26,275 bases of DNA from Linderina pennispora (Eukaryota > Kickxellomycota > Kickxellomycetes > Kickxellales > Kickxellaceae). This document shows, piece after piece, positions 17,650-26,275 of this stretch. A program made the position numbers and the translations under genes. Location: contig NW_024468390.1 in assembly GCF_002104995.1 (NCBI RefSeq), positions 1 to 26,275 of the forward strand, read 5' to 3'. Each line of letters begins with the position of its first letter. Positions within the stretch are counted from its first letter, which is position 1. Under the pieces are notes generated by a model. That model did no database searches. It was given only the letters and a program-made list of their open reading frames with translations, and had not been told where the DNA came from.

Positions 17650-18720
17650 ATGAAATGCAATGTTTGCAAGAACGCCAAGCAGAGATACTATTGCCTTGCC
17701 TGCCTCCAGGACCGCATACGCCAGCACCGCTGGCTCCTAGAGCAAGTCCCGGACGCCTCACTGCAGCACACCGGCACGCACGAGCTGCTCTACGACCACC
17801 ACACCATGCAAATGCGTGGCCACCACCAGCGCATTTCCGGTCTACGAGCGAAAATATCTGCCCGTGAGCGACAAATACAAGAAGCCCAAACACAGCGTGA
17901 CCTGCTTGCTGCCACCATCGCCCAGCGGCGCGCACAACTTTTAGATGCCACGAAGAGCAGCCGAACGCACTTTGCTGGCGAATTGCAGCAGGCAGCAGAT
18001 GGTGAACAGAAGATGGCGGCAAGAAACCAGAAGGTCCAGTTGATGCTGCGCAAAGACAGACTCATCCTAGCCAATGCACTGTGCGACATTGTCGGCCTGC
18101 AACTCGATGAACCAGCAGACGACATCTACGTGCTGCTAGGCGAAGGAGATAGGCTGTTCGGGCTGCCATGGCCGCGCCGTGAGGACTGGGCAAAATATCC
18201 GAATGACTACATCAATGCGTGCGTCGGCCATGTCATACATATATTCAGCGTACTGACGCACTACATGCATATAGACTTGCCATTCCTTGTGTCGAAGCGC
18301 GGACCCAGCCTGGTGATCCGTCCGCACTGGCGCCATGTCGATGCACAAGAAGCCACCTTGACAATCGCCGATAGCAATATCACCAGCTTCATTGCCGGTC
18401 TGGCCATGCTATTTTACGACATTGCCTACGTGTGCCACTGCCAGGGCGTGAGAGTCGCGCTGGAGCAGGTCACAGACGCAGTGCGGAATTTGCGCCGGGC
18501 TGTGGTGGCTCTCGGCGACAACGATGATGGTGGAGCGGAGCTGTTTGGGATGGATTTGTATGATATCGTCGAGGTCATTATGCGCATGTACACGGAAAGT
18601 GGGAGAGAGAATGAGGATGTATTGAAGCCGCAGGTGCATGAGACCCTGAGGCAATTGCATGTATGCGACGACGCAGTCGATAATGTCGAGTATGAAGATG
18701 AGAATTGGGCAATTGTGTGA
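17650..18720 (+). CDS. ATG14: ATG14/Barkor-like autophagy subunit of PI3-kinase complex I, 356 aa
   Basis: The product matches the ATG14/UVRAG-type family, which recruits Vps34-Vps15-Beclin1/Vps30 to autophagosome formation sites. The N-terminus has the family's paired CxxC motifs: CNVC at residues 3-6 and CLAC at 15-18. A long coiled coil follows at about 50-145 (RISGLRAKISARERQIQEAQ onward). The conserved central part has LANALCDIVGLQL, then YINACVGHVIHIFSVLTHYM, LPFLVSKRGPSLVIRP and an all-helical end (SFIAGLAMLFYDIAYVCHCQ). This order is typical of Atg14 rather than Vps38/UVRAG, which lacks the cysteine pairs; I therefore prefer ATG14 but cannot exclude a UVRAG-like role. Start at 17650 because the cysteine motif begins at once. 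One exon, no damage. Confidence 0.85.
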   Translation: MKCNVCKNAKQRYYCLACLQDRIRQHRWLLEQVPDASLQHTGTHELLYDHHTMQMRGHHQRISGLRAKISARERQIQEAQTQRDLLAATIAQRRAQLLDATKSSRTHFAGELQQAADGEQKMAARNQKVQLMLRKDRLILANALCDIVGLQLDEPADDIYVLLGEGDRLFGLPWPRREDWAKYPNDYINACVGHVIHIFSVLTHYMHIDLPFLVSKRGPSLVIRPHWRHVDAQEATLTIADSNITSFIAGLAMLFYDIAYVCHCQGVRVALEQVTDAVRNLRRAVVALGDNDDGGAELFGMDLYDIVEVIMRMYTESGRENEDVLKPQVHETLRQLHVCDDAVDNVEYEDENWAIV

Positions 18721-19380
18721 GCTGTATATACGAATATTAATTATGAAAATCATTAAAATGATGCGACACATGACATCACAGCTGATTTAACTGCACGCTG
18801 GTATATGAACGTACTGTGTGGTTTTCAAGGTGGAGACATGGTGTGGCAAACACCTAGTTTCGTCACATTTCAACGATCGTCTAATTAAATGCGCCATTAC
18901 ATAGTATACCGTACATTACTCGTTATTTGGATAGTTATGTAATATATACCACAAAAGCTCTTGCGGACAACAGAAGCAAAAAAAGCTAACCTCAAATGGT
19001 GCCCTATCCCTTCAGCAAGAGAACCACAGCTTGTCGGCAGATGCTGCCTTTTAGTTTTATAAAATTTCACTTCCCAGCACCAATCCACATGGCAGCTAGG
19101 CGAACATGTCGGTGGTCGTAATCTCCGTCCATACCATCTGGTTCTGAGTGCTGCTGACATAAGAAAACAGACAACACCTGTGCCCCTTATCTCTTAACTC
19201 TCCACGATTTATGTTTGTTAATCTAGCTATGTGCCCAGCGCTTCTAAGGAAGAAAATCTCACATATGACAAGCATTTGTGCTGTTTCTGAAAGCCTGTGA
19301 GGAAGTGTACTTGTCTATCCTACCTGCTCACTATGTCGTACTCAACAGCCAGCTAAGCAGGAACTCGCTACTAAGAAACC
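18721..19380. other. AT-rich intergenic stretch with one protein-like fragment
   Basis: No intact gene. On the minus strand, 19156-19067 reads as about 29 codons ending GAGK-stop (contains GDYDHRHVRLAAMWIGAGK). It is preceded by ttttcttatgtcag, which looks like a 3' splice site. It could be a lone terminal exon or relic. The open minus frame 18897-19160 has no motif. Confidence 0.4.
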
Positions 19381-19383
19381 CAG

Positions 19384-19391
19384 TATAAAAG
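19384..19391 (+). promoter_or_regulatory. TATA box upstream of repeat copy 2
   Basis: TATAAAAG lies 79 bases upstream of the ATG at 19463, with a C/T-rich stretch (cccccatcttcattcc) between. It lies outside the repeated unit, so only copy 2 has it. Confidence 0.5.
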
Positions 19392-19462
19392 GAAAGACTA
19401 CCATTATGAAATTCCCCCATCTTCATTCCATCTTCTCAAAATTCCGCTGTTAGCTGTTTATA

Positions 19463-21204
19463 ATGCCTAGCAAGACATTTGGAAACCTGCAAGATAGCCT
19501 TCTTGCCAGGATTTTGGATTTAGCCAGCACTCTCTCTGCCTCCATACCCTAGGAACGCATGTTCCAAGCATGGGAGTGCAGCATTCAGGTGGTTCGCCCA
19601 GTACCTTCATATGCTGAAATCACCGAGCTATAGTCCCTACCGTGACAGCAGTCGGTGTGCTGATCTGGAGGGCTGTATATCGCAGGAGCTGTACCCACCG
19701 TGCGAATGGCTATATGCTCACAACAAGCGCCAGGCGACAGATATCCAGGGGTTCAGTCAGATTGTCATGAGCATCAGATACCTCGCCTGGAGTAAAGTTG
19801 ATGGCCTGCAACTTGACACTGTCTGCAGCAACCACCAAAAACATATACCTGGTTTTGGTGCCTCTGCCATCCAGCGTCTCTCAGTGGCTAACATTAGAAA
19901 CTGCACTTTTGGCAGAAATTCACACTGCGAGGAGCAGCAGCTTTTCATTTCACTCATCTTGGATCATTTTCCATCCACGCAATCCTGAGGCACTTTCCCA
20001 GCAAAACCCAGTCCAAAACAGAGCAGCAGCACCCCATTTCCCATGTCTGAGAACATTCATAATTGGTAACCCGGTATGCCCGGCCAGAAGGTACTCTCAC
20101 TATTCCACAGCGCTCCATTAGAGCACTGCCATCTACAGCTCCTGCAAGTACTAAATGAGCCTCCAGAATCTGGCGCTGCCTATTTCTGCACCTGGTTTGA
20201 CGACCGGCTCGCGATTGAGGACGGCAATGCCTCCAGCACAGAAGGATCCGATAGCGAGGACAACCCAGAGTACTACACTGATAGCGGTAGCAGCCCTGAC
20301 TGGAGAGTAGGGATACGCGATGGCTATGGTGTATACATGCCAGATCCAGGCAGGATACTGCCTATTCTTTCCCCTGGATTGGTGTGTTCTCTGAAAAGGC
20401 GTAGGCTGTCGGATCTGCCTATGAGGAGAAGCAGGAGGATGGAACACGACCATGCACCAGGTGTTTCATGGCCTGCGCCAGAAACAGCAGACACCCAGCC
20501 AGCCAGCAGCATATTGGAGCAGCCTGATATTGGGACTGGAGGAGATGGTGCAAGGGAGACAATCATTGAGACTGTTCAGCAACTGCCAGGTATTCGCAAG
20601 GCTTCTGTAGTCGACGAGTATGTACCAGCGGTCCAGAAGGACATCAGTCTCTTAGGGCTGCCTATTGAGGTAGGTATTTTCCAAAAGCAGATGTATAGTC
20701 AGCGCATGTGTATCCCCCTACACTCACGTCGATATGTCTATTGGTTGAGCAAAAAGGCTGGAGATGTTAGATACCGCTTGTAAGCGCAACTGCCATGCAA
20801 CTGACGAGCAGTGTGTGTCCAGATCTAAATGGCAGACAGCCAAACAGGCAATCCACTGCAAATTGACGAGGTGACTGGAGAGAAGGCAAAAGTCATGACA
20901 GGATCCACGAAGGCACGACCTAGATTTGGATATGAGCAACGGTAGCTTGGTGTAAGGTAGCAAGACCGCTGCATACAGTATAAGGGAGCAATAGGTAGAG
21001 AGATCATCGTCATCAAGGTGGGGACTGGAGGGAATCCAGTGATGGCGTCGTTTCCAGACTGAACACTGTATTTTAAGAGGTTTCACGGTAAATGCACAGC
21101 TGTGCATATTTATTGAGTGTGGAGTTTATGAGACTGATGCCTTTTACACATTAGAGTACTTGCTCAAGGAATACTCGACCAAGTACAATGAATTGTTCTT
21201 CTAA
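19463..21204 (+). pseudogene. Decayed gene in repeat copy 2, with promoter and start retained
   Basis: The ATG at 19463 opens MPSKTFGNLQDSLLARILDL, a pattern like the start of an F-box (LxxxLLxRIL), but the frame stops at TAG 19550-19552. Homology to copy 1 begins at codon 14-15 of this frame. Further protein-like pieces follow in other frames: 19524-19988, 19798-20121 and 20076-20783 (235 aa, containing ASSTEGSDSEDNPEYY and ETIIETVQQLPGIRKASV). A piece at 20829-20945 contains NPLQIDEVTGEKAKVMTGST. The last piece ends KEYSTKYNELFF-stop at 21202-21204. The whole would be a protein of nearly 580 residues. The early stop and several later ones are shared with copy 1. It could be a pseudogene, or a multi-intron gene I cannot resolve. 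Family unknown; the F-box resemblance is weak. Confidence 0.45.
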
Positions 21205-21317
21205 CGTATCCCAAAGGCATTTTAGGCTAGGATATGAGGATCAGCTCGAATGGGTGAGCTAAACAAGAAAAAAAAGAGATATCTCGCATACAGACACCTT
21301 TTTTTGGTGCTCTACAT
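19505..21317 (+). repeat. Long direct repeat, copy 2 (~1.81 kb)
   Basis: This is the partner of 2391-4202, same orientation, about 17.1 kb downstream. It starts at gccaggattttggattt and ends at ggtgctctacat (21317); beyond that the sequences diverge (aattgg here, taatga in copy 1). Compared with copy 1 it lacks single bases in several runs, for example gcccgg versus gccccgg and tagggctg versus taggggctg. It also has a few extra bases near 19579 and 19590. No inverted termini or target duplication were found. Confidence 0.85.
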
Positions 21318-21677
21318 AATTGGCATACTCTATTCATTTGCCTGTGTGCAAAGTATGTTCAGCTACATTGTAGTCGATATCAATATTGCACACTCAAGCG
21401 TAAAGCATACTTAGCGTATAAATATAGGTGTGATACTGTACGCGACCAGTCTGTCGAACAAGTATTGAAATCCCAACAAATATAAATCGACCTGAAAAAG
21501 AATGATATCTGCAATATCATGAAAATACTATCTCTATTCGCGGATATTGCTCAATCACGTCCATAAGCTTGGTGATCACTGTTTCTGCCACAAAACAAAG
21601 ATTCAGAGTTCGCAATTTTTTACAGCCAATTCCTAACTTTCTGCTCAGCCTCACTGTACACTCTGCAATAATTAGTA
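21318..21677. other. Intergenic: upstream region of the farnesyltransferase gene
   Basis: AT-rich; contains gcgtataaatatagg at about 21414-21428, which may act as a TATA element about 260 bases before the ATG. A C/T-rich leader-like stretch lies near 21630-21660. No gene was seen. Confidence 0.5.
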
Positions 21678-22692
21678 ATGGTTCAGGTAGCCGAGAGCGA
21701 GGATGTGACATGCCTGCCAATGTCGCAGCAAGACGAGTGGAAAGACGTGGTACCACTCGCCCAAGAGGAGACTGCCAGCCCCGTCTGCCCGATTGCGTAT
21801 GCTGAAGACTACAAAGAAATGATGGACTATCTGCGCGCACTGATGGCCAAGGGTGAGATTTCGCAGCGCGCGCTGAAATTGACCAGCCTGGTGATCGAGG
21901 AGAACCCAGGGCACTACACGGTGTGGGTGTACCGCAAGAAGCTCGTGCGTGAGCTGCAAGTAAACATGGAAGATGAGCTCTCGTGGGTAGCCGATCTGTC
22001 AGCAATGCAGCCGAAAAACTACCAACTCTGGCACCACCGCGAGGCCGTTGTGGAAATGCTGTTAGATCCAGCCAGCATACAGGGCATGTCGCAGGACGAC
22101 CGTGTTGCGATCCCAGTGCTGCGTCGCGAGCTTGGATTTCTGGCGGAGTCGCTGGACGAGGAGTCGAAGAACTTCCACGCATGGGCATATCGGCAGTGGC
22201 TTGTGCGTACATACGGGCTGTGGGACCAGGAGCTGGCGTTTGTGGCGGTGAAAAATCGACGAGGACATACGCAATAACTCTGCGTGGAACCAGCGCTACT
22301 TTTCGCTAGTTGCTGGCGGCTCTAGCCTGAGTGCTGACGTTGTGGAGCGCGAGTTAGCCTATACGCTGGAGAAAATCAAGCTGGCACCGAACAACGAGAG
22401 CCCGTGGTCGTTCATTGTCGGGCTGCTGTTGCGTCACGCGCCGGAGAAGCTGTACGAGTCGCTGTTGCCGCAGATCAAGGCCTTGGCGGCCGACGAGGAG
22501 TACCTGACCGCGATTAGTGGCACTCCCTTCTACTGGGCAACACTGGTTGATATCTACGAGCAGCAGGCGAAGGATGTCCCAGAGAAACAAAAGGAGGCGA
22601 TTGAGCTTGCATCCAGCGCGTGCGATGTGCTGGCGACTGAGTGCGATCTGCCGCGTCAAAAGTACTGGCAGTTCCGCCAGACACAGCTCTGA
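21678..22692 (+). CDS. RAM2: Protein farnesyltransferase / geranylgeranyltransferase-I alpha subunit (RAM2), one frameshift
   Basis: The product is the shared alpha subunit of the CaaX prenyltransferases, made of helical-hairpin repeats that wrap the beta subunit. Family hallmarks are PIAYAEDYKEMMDYLRAL and RALKLTSLVIEENPGHYTVW. These are followed by the repeat motifs NYQLWHHREAVVE, NFHAWAYRQWLV, NSAWNQRYFSLV and NESPWSFIVGLLL. The frame breaks at the A5 run 22251-22255: after WDQELAFVAVK the expected continuation (IDEDIRNNSAWNQRYFSLV) lies one base over, so one A is extra. The second half then runs to TGA at 22690-22692. Corrected length is about 337 aa, within the family range. The start at 21678 (MVQVAESED) is used; the ATG at 21720 (MSQQDEWKDVVPL) is an alternative closer to conserved sequence. 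Its stop lies 18 bases from the end of the convergent RAI1-like gene. Confidence 0.92.
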
Positions 22693-22710
22693 GGAGGAGG
22701 TTATTTTGTT

Positions 22711-23909
22711 TTACTGAGAGATCTTTGAATAGTACTCTGCTGTCAGAAACGACGGCATATTTTCCATACGAGTTATTGAAATCTCCTGGCTGTTGCTGTC
22801 ATATGCAATCCGGTACTGCGTCTCGGGGCCGTCCTTGACCACATTCTGCTTGATAGAGCTGAGTAGGCGATCAGCAAAGTTCATGCACACGCTGGCCTCC
22901 CACATGCGCTTCTTGTTGCGCACGAGCCGCGGAATGTCGAGAGTCTTGAAATCCTGGACACTCTGTAGCACGCCGTCGTCGCCCCTGAACCCGACGGTGA
23001 CGGTCGGGATTCCGGCGATGAACGACTGTGCCCAGAACTTGAGCAGCTTGAATCGCTCAAACGTCTCGATTTTGCGCGGCGAGTCCAAAAGCCCGCTGGT
23101 TTTGAGTTCGCGGTAGTAGCGGTTAGGGAACTCTGCAGGCTTCTCGCGGTCTATGCAGTCGACTTCCGCACCGGAGATGATAGAGTTGTTGCCAAGTGTG
23201 ATTTTGAACACAGAGCAATACTCTTCGTGGGTATCGACGATTCTGTTGGCTCGCTGTTCCAGAGCCGGGATCTTTGGGCAGCAGCTGGCTGGGCGGTTTG
23301 TCGATGGTGCTCAGAGTTTCGAAGCGGTAGCCGCTATACATTAGTTTCTGGTGCCATGCGAGGAGCCGTCGCGCTGAGCAATCATGTCGTCAGTGACGTT
23401 ATCTTCGATATAGATGGTTTTACCAACGCGCATTGCGTTCATCGACCACGAATCGCGCAGGCTGTACGGCGTGGTGAACATCCTGGTCAACATGCCACGA
23501 TACATGACGAAATCAGCATTGGTGTCCCTGCTGTATGTCCTTCAAATGGCCCAGGGCTGCCAGCAGTCCGTCAATGTGCTCGTTGATAGTGTGGTCGCGC
23601 TTGATTTGCTTTTCAAAACTATCAAACAGGCAGGGCCGCGGGGAAAGAGATGCCGGGTAGTAGTACTTCAGCTCTCTGATCGCTCATCTCTACGGTGCGG
23701 TTCTTGATGTAACTGAAGGAGACAACCTCCTTGGGCTCGGTGAAGCGTGGGACAGGCGCGACGGTACTGCGACAGCGGTGGATGGGGAATGCGAGCCTAC
23801 GGGTAGATGCATGTTTGCAGGCTGTTCTGTTCGGGGTTGCTTCGGTGCTGCGGTATGATCGACTGTGGTTCCTGGGTGAGCACGCTTCAGGATGGTGCAT
23901 CAGCAGCAT
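22711..23909 (-). CDS. RAI1: RAI1/DXO-family mRNA 5'-end quality-control enzyme, frameshifted
   Basis: Rai1/DXO proteins remove incomplete caps or 5' triphosphates and, in fungi, partner the nuclear exonuclease Rat1. Pieces appear in the right order on the minus strand: FTEPKEVVSFSYIKNRTVE; RELKYYYPASLSPRPCLFD; ADFVMYRGMLTRMFTTPYSL; LMYSGYRFETLST; then 23211 down to TAA at 22711-22713. Active-site motifs are intact: the Glu in GYRFETL, EVDC, YRELKTSG and LLKFWAQSFIAGIPTVTVGFR. Passing between pieces needs single-base changes near 23671-23682, 23522-23530, 23338-23347 and 23268-23278. No substitution-type stop is needed within the conserved parts. The total span suits the family (about 390-400 aa). 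The start is uncertain: in-frame ATG at 23909, or ATG at 23922 in another frame. Sequencing error is more likely than real loss. Confidence 0.85.
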
Positions 23910-24573
23910 CACCAGAGCTCATGCTACGAGTAAAGGAAGATGAACAAATTGCAGGAAAGTGTTGTGTCATCATGAAAATGAGTCAGCCACATGTTTGTTG
24001 TGTTGACGCTATATTGGGCCTGGGATTCATTGTGGGTGGTGGCACTGGTCGTGTGAGCCCTCCAGGGAATCCGGCATGTCTGCACTACCCATTTTCGCCT
24101 TGGGTCCACCTGGGTCCATCTTGCGCTGCATTTACGGCCAGGACTAGCCAAGCTCCGTCAGTTCTGTTGAGAGCATCGGTGTCAACCACTGTAGACACCG
24201 AGTGCATTTTCAGAATGTTCCCTCAGCTGCCTATGCCAGGATCTCATGTGCGAATTGTCTGCGAGGTTGATGTCCTGATTCTGCTGAGAAGTGTCTGTGC
24301 GCAGGCACCATATCAGAATCCAGTGAGCCAGGCTATTGACGAGGCTGTGTTTTCTGGAGCGGCGGTGGTCCGTCCTGGCATTTCCAGTGGATTGAATACC
24401 AGAATTCTGCTCTATGGCGAGTGAGTCATTAGGATCGTTCCTGCCCAGCACGCCTGGGCTTGAGCATAAGAATGTGCTCTTAAAAGGTTCCAGACACGAC
24501 CTCTGGCCCTGCTGTCTTTTCGCTATCCTACTTTCCATACTCGAATTCAATAGCCTCACCTTTCTATTTACAA
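23910..24573. other. Divergent intergenic region between RAI1-like and HIS7, with one doubtful ORF
   Basis: A plus-strand frame is open from 23807 to TGA 24422-24424 (205 codons). It overlaps the RAI1 5' end at its left. Its last 80 residues look fairly protein-like (MPGSHVRIVCEVDVLILL, then AVVRPGISSGLNTRILLYGE), loosely reminiscent of a small OB-fold protein, but I cannot name it. On the minus strand near 24110 a short frame starting MDPGGPKAKMGSADMPDSLE is an alternative N-terminal peptide. Neither is secure, given the indel rate here. Confidence 0.3.
24422..24428. promoter_or_regulatory. Gcn4-type TGAGTCA in the HIS7 promoter
   Basis: A perfect TGAGTCA lies 145 bases upstream of the HIS7 ATG. 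Gcn4/Cpc1 bZIP activators bind this element to induce amino-acid biosynthesis genes, including HIS7 in yeast (established knowledge). Position and target gene fit general amino-acid control; use here is inference. Confidence 0.6.
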
Positions 24574-26225
24574 ATGACGTCGCAAAAGCTGTACTTGCTA
24601 GACTACGGAGCCGGCAACGTGCGCAGCCTGCTCAATGCGGTGGAGAAGATCGGATATAGGCATCGAGTACATCCAGACAGCGAGGACTTTGACAAGGCTG
24701 ACAAGATCATCTTCCCGGGAGTCGGTGCATTCGGGTATGCCATGCAGGCTCTACGCGCCAAGGGGTTTGTCGAGCCGCTCAAGGCATACGTGGCATCGGG
24801 ACGGCCCCTGATGGGTATCTGCGTGGGCATGCAGGTCCTGTTTGACGGCTCCGACGAGTCGCCGAGCGAGCCCGGCCTGGGATCTTCGAGGGCCAGGTCA
24901 AGTTATTCGACAACTCGACAAAGACTGTGCCGCACATGGGCTGGAACGCCACGCAGATTGTGCACAGCACTGAGGCTCCGGCAGCGCCGGCTCTGAACGA
25001 CCAGTCGCGGTACTACTTCGTGCACTCGTATGGCGTGCCATATACGGCCAGGGCTCGCAGACAGAGTTTGTGCATAGTGCGACTCGGTACGGCGACGAGG
25101 TTGTAGTCAGCTCGTATGGAAGGGCAGTGTGTTTTGCGACGCAGTTCCATCCGGAGAAAATCGGGCGCCGCCGGCCTTGCTGCGTTGAAATCATTTATCG
25201 AGAGCGACCTGGTGCGGCCGGCCAGCGCCAGCCCGCTGCTCCGCCGAGTAGCATCCCTGCGGCCTTCACGGTGCGTTGATTGCTTGCCTGGATGTCCGTG
25301 CTAACCGATGTCGGTGATCTCGTTGTAACCAAGGGCGACCAGTACGATGTGCGCGAGAGCGCTGATAAGGGCGGCGATGTGCGTAATCTGGGCAAACCCG
25401 TGGACCTGGCAAGACGGTACTTCGATGAGGCGCCGATGAGATTGCATTCTTGAATATCACCAGCTTCCGCAACATGCCGTTCAAGGACACCGATGCTGGA
25501 GGTCCTGCGACAGGCGCGCTGTATCTTCGTGCCCCTGACCATTGGTGGTGGTGTGCGTGATATTGTCGACCCCGATGGCGAGCACATGTGGCCGGCGGTT
25601 CAGGTCGCTGGCGAGTACTTCCGGTCGGGTGCTGACAAGGTGTCCATTGGCAGCGATGCTGTGTATGCCGCCGAGCGGTACCTGAAGAGAATCGCCGATG
25701 GCGAGACGCCGCTGGACGGGACCACGGCGATTGAGCAGATCGCTGAGCGCTATGGCCGCCAGGCTGTGGTGATCTCGGTGGATCCCCGCCGCGTCTACGT
25801 CAGCGGACCGAGGACGCTCCTGCCCACCATGTTGTCAAGACTGCATTTCCGGGCCCTAATGGCGAGCAATTCTGCTGGTACCAGTGCACTGTCAAGGGCG
25901 GCCGAGAGGGCCGCGATATCGACGTGCACCAGCTGGTCACCTCCTGCGAGGCCCTGGGTGCCGGTGAGGTGCTGCTCAACTGCATGGACAAGGACGGTAC
26001 AAACTCAGGCTACGACCTGGAGCTGATTGGCGATGTGAAAAAGGCTGTCAAGATCCCGGTCATTGCTAGCAGCGGTGCCGGAAAGCCCGAGCACTTTTCC
26101 GAGGTTGTCAAGGCCACTGCTGCCGATGCCGTACTGGCTGCGGGCATCTTCCACCGCCGCGAGGTGCCGATCGCCGACGTCAAGGCTCACCTGAAGGCGA
26201 GGGCATTCAGACCAGAAACGCTTAG
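24574..26225 (+). CDS. HIS7: Imidazole glycerol phosphate synthase, bifunctional HisH-HisF (HIS7), heavily frameshifted
   Basis: HIS7 makes imidazole glycerol phosphate and AICAR in histidine synthesis; the N-terminal class I glutaminase feeds ammonia to the C-terminal TIM barrel. The start at 24574 ([20 protein letters not shown]) is typical. Glutaminase landmarks are [13 protein letters not shown], the nucleophile Cys in [10 protein letters not shown] and FATQFHPEK. Cyclase landmarks are [67 protein letters not shown] and [13 protein letters not shown]. The frame must be shifted by one base near 24880, 25047, 25158, 25270, 25304, 25429, 25490, 25808 and 26190. With these shifts the C-terminus reads GIQTRNA and stops at TAG 26223-26225, and total length (about 550 codons) matches yeast His7 (552). 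Substitution stops are absent. Probably an intact gene in poor sequence. Confidence 0.9.
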
Positions 26226-26275
26226 TCTACAAATCCATAGATGTCCTAATTTTTCTCCATAACTCAGCACACGCC

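Noticed and set aside
1-26275. tRNA, rRNA or CRISPR arrays
   Set aside because: No T-loop-like GGTTCGAATCC-type sequence with matching stems, no ribosomal segments and no short regularly spaced repeats were noticed on either strand; a covariance-model scan was not possible.

Overview
The window reads as nuclear DNA of an early-diverging filamentous fungus. Housekeeping genes are mostly intronless with GC-rich third codon positions; leaders are pyrimidine-rich, and one gene has a clear GT-AG spliceosomal intron. A Kickxellomycotina-type zygomycete fits gene style and content, but that placement is inference from style, not from a search.

Layout. Bases 1-5.1 kb are relatively AT-rich and gene-poor. 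They hold one small TATA-driven gene for a secreted cysteine-rich peptide (2138-2281) and the first copy of a ~1.81 kb direct repeat (2391-4202). A decayed minus-strand frame follows (5127-5648). The core (5.7-18.7 kb) is dense and GC-rich: HAP3/NF-YB (minus), an uncharacterised polyQ nuclear protein (minus), a 2.5 kb divergent regulatory region rich in CCAAT boxes, a Myb/trihelix-like coiled-coil protein (plus), a PHO8-like vacuolar alkaline phosphatase with one intron (minus), exosome subunit RRP40 (minus), then PEX19 and an ATG14-like autophagy protein (both plus). Another gene-poor stretch (18.7-21.3 kb) carries the second repeat copy (19505-21317), which still has a promoter and start codon. 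The right end (21.7-26.2 kb) holds a farnesyltransferase alpha subunit (RAM2, plus), a RAI1/DXO-family enzyme (minus) and HIS7 (plus). All three are recognisable over nearly full length but broken by single-base insertions or deletions.

Connections. PEX19 ends in a CaaX box (CSIM), a substrate for the enzyme whose alpha subunit is encoded 4.2 kb away. HAP3 is a CCAAT-binding subunit, and a CCAAT cluster lies about 3.5-4.3 kb upstream of it. The HIS7 promoter has a perfect Gcn4-type TGAGTCA, and the PHO8-like promoter has a Pho4-type CACGTG, matching the regulation known for the yeast orthologues.

Main caveats. About 14 single-base indels fall in 4 kb at the right end, while the core genes have none. 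This points to poor consensus quality near a contig end rather than three dead essential genes. Repeat boundaries and identities were judged by eye.
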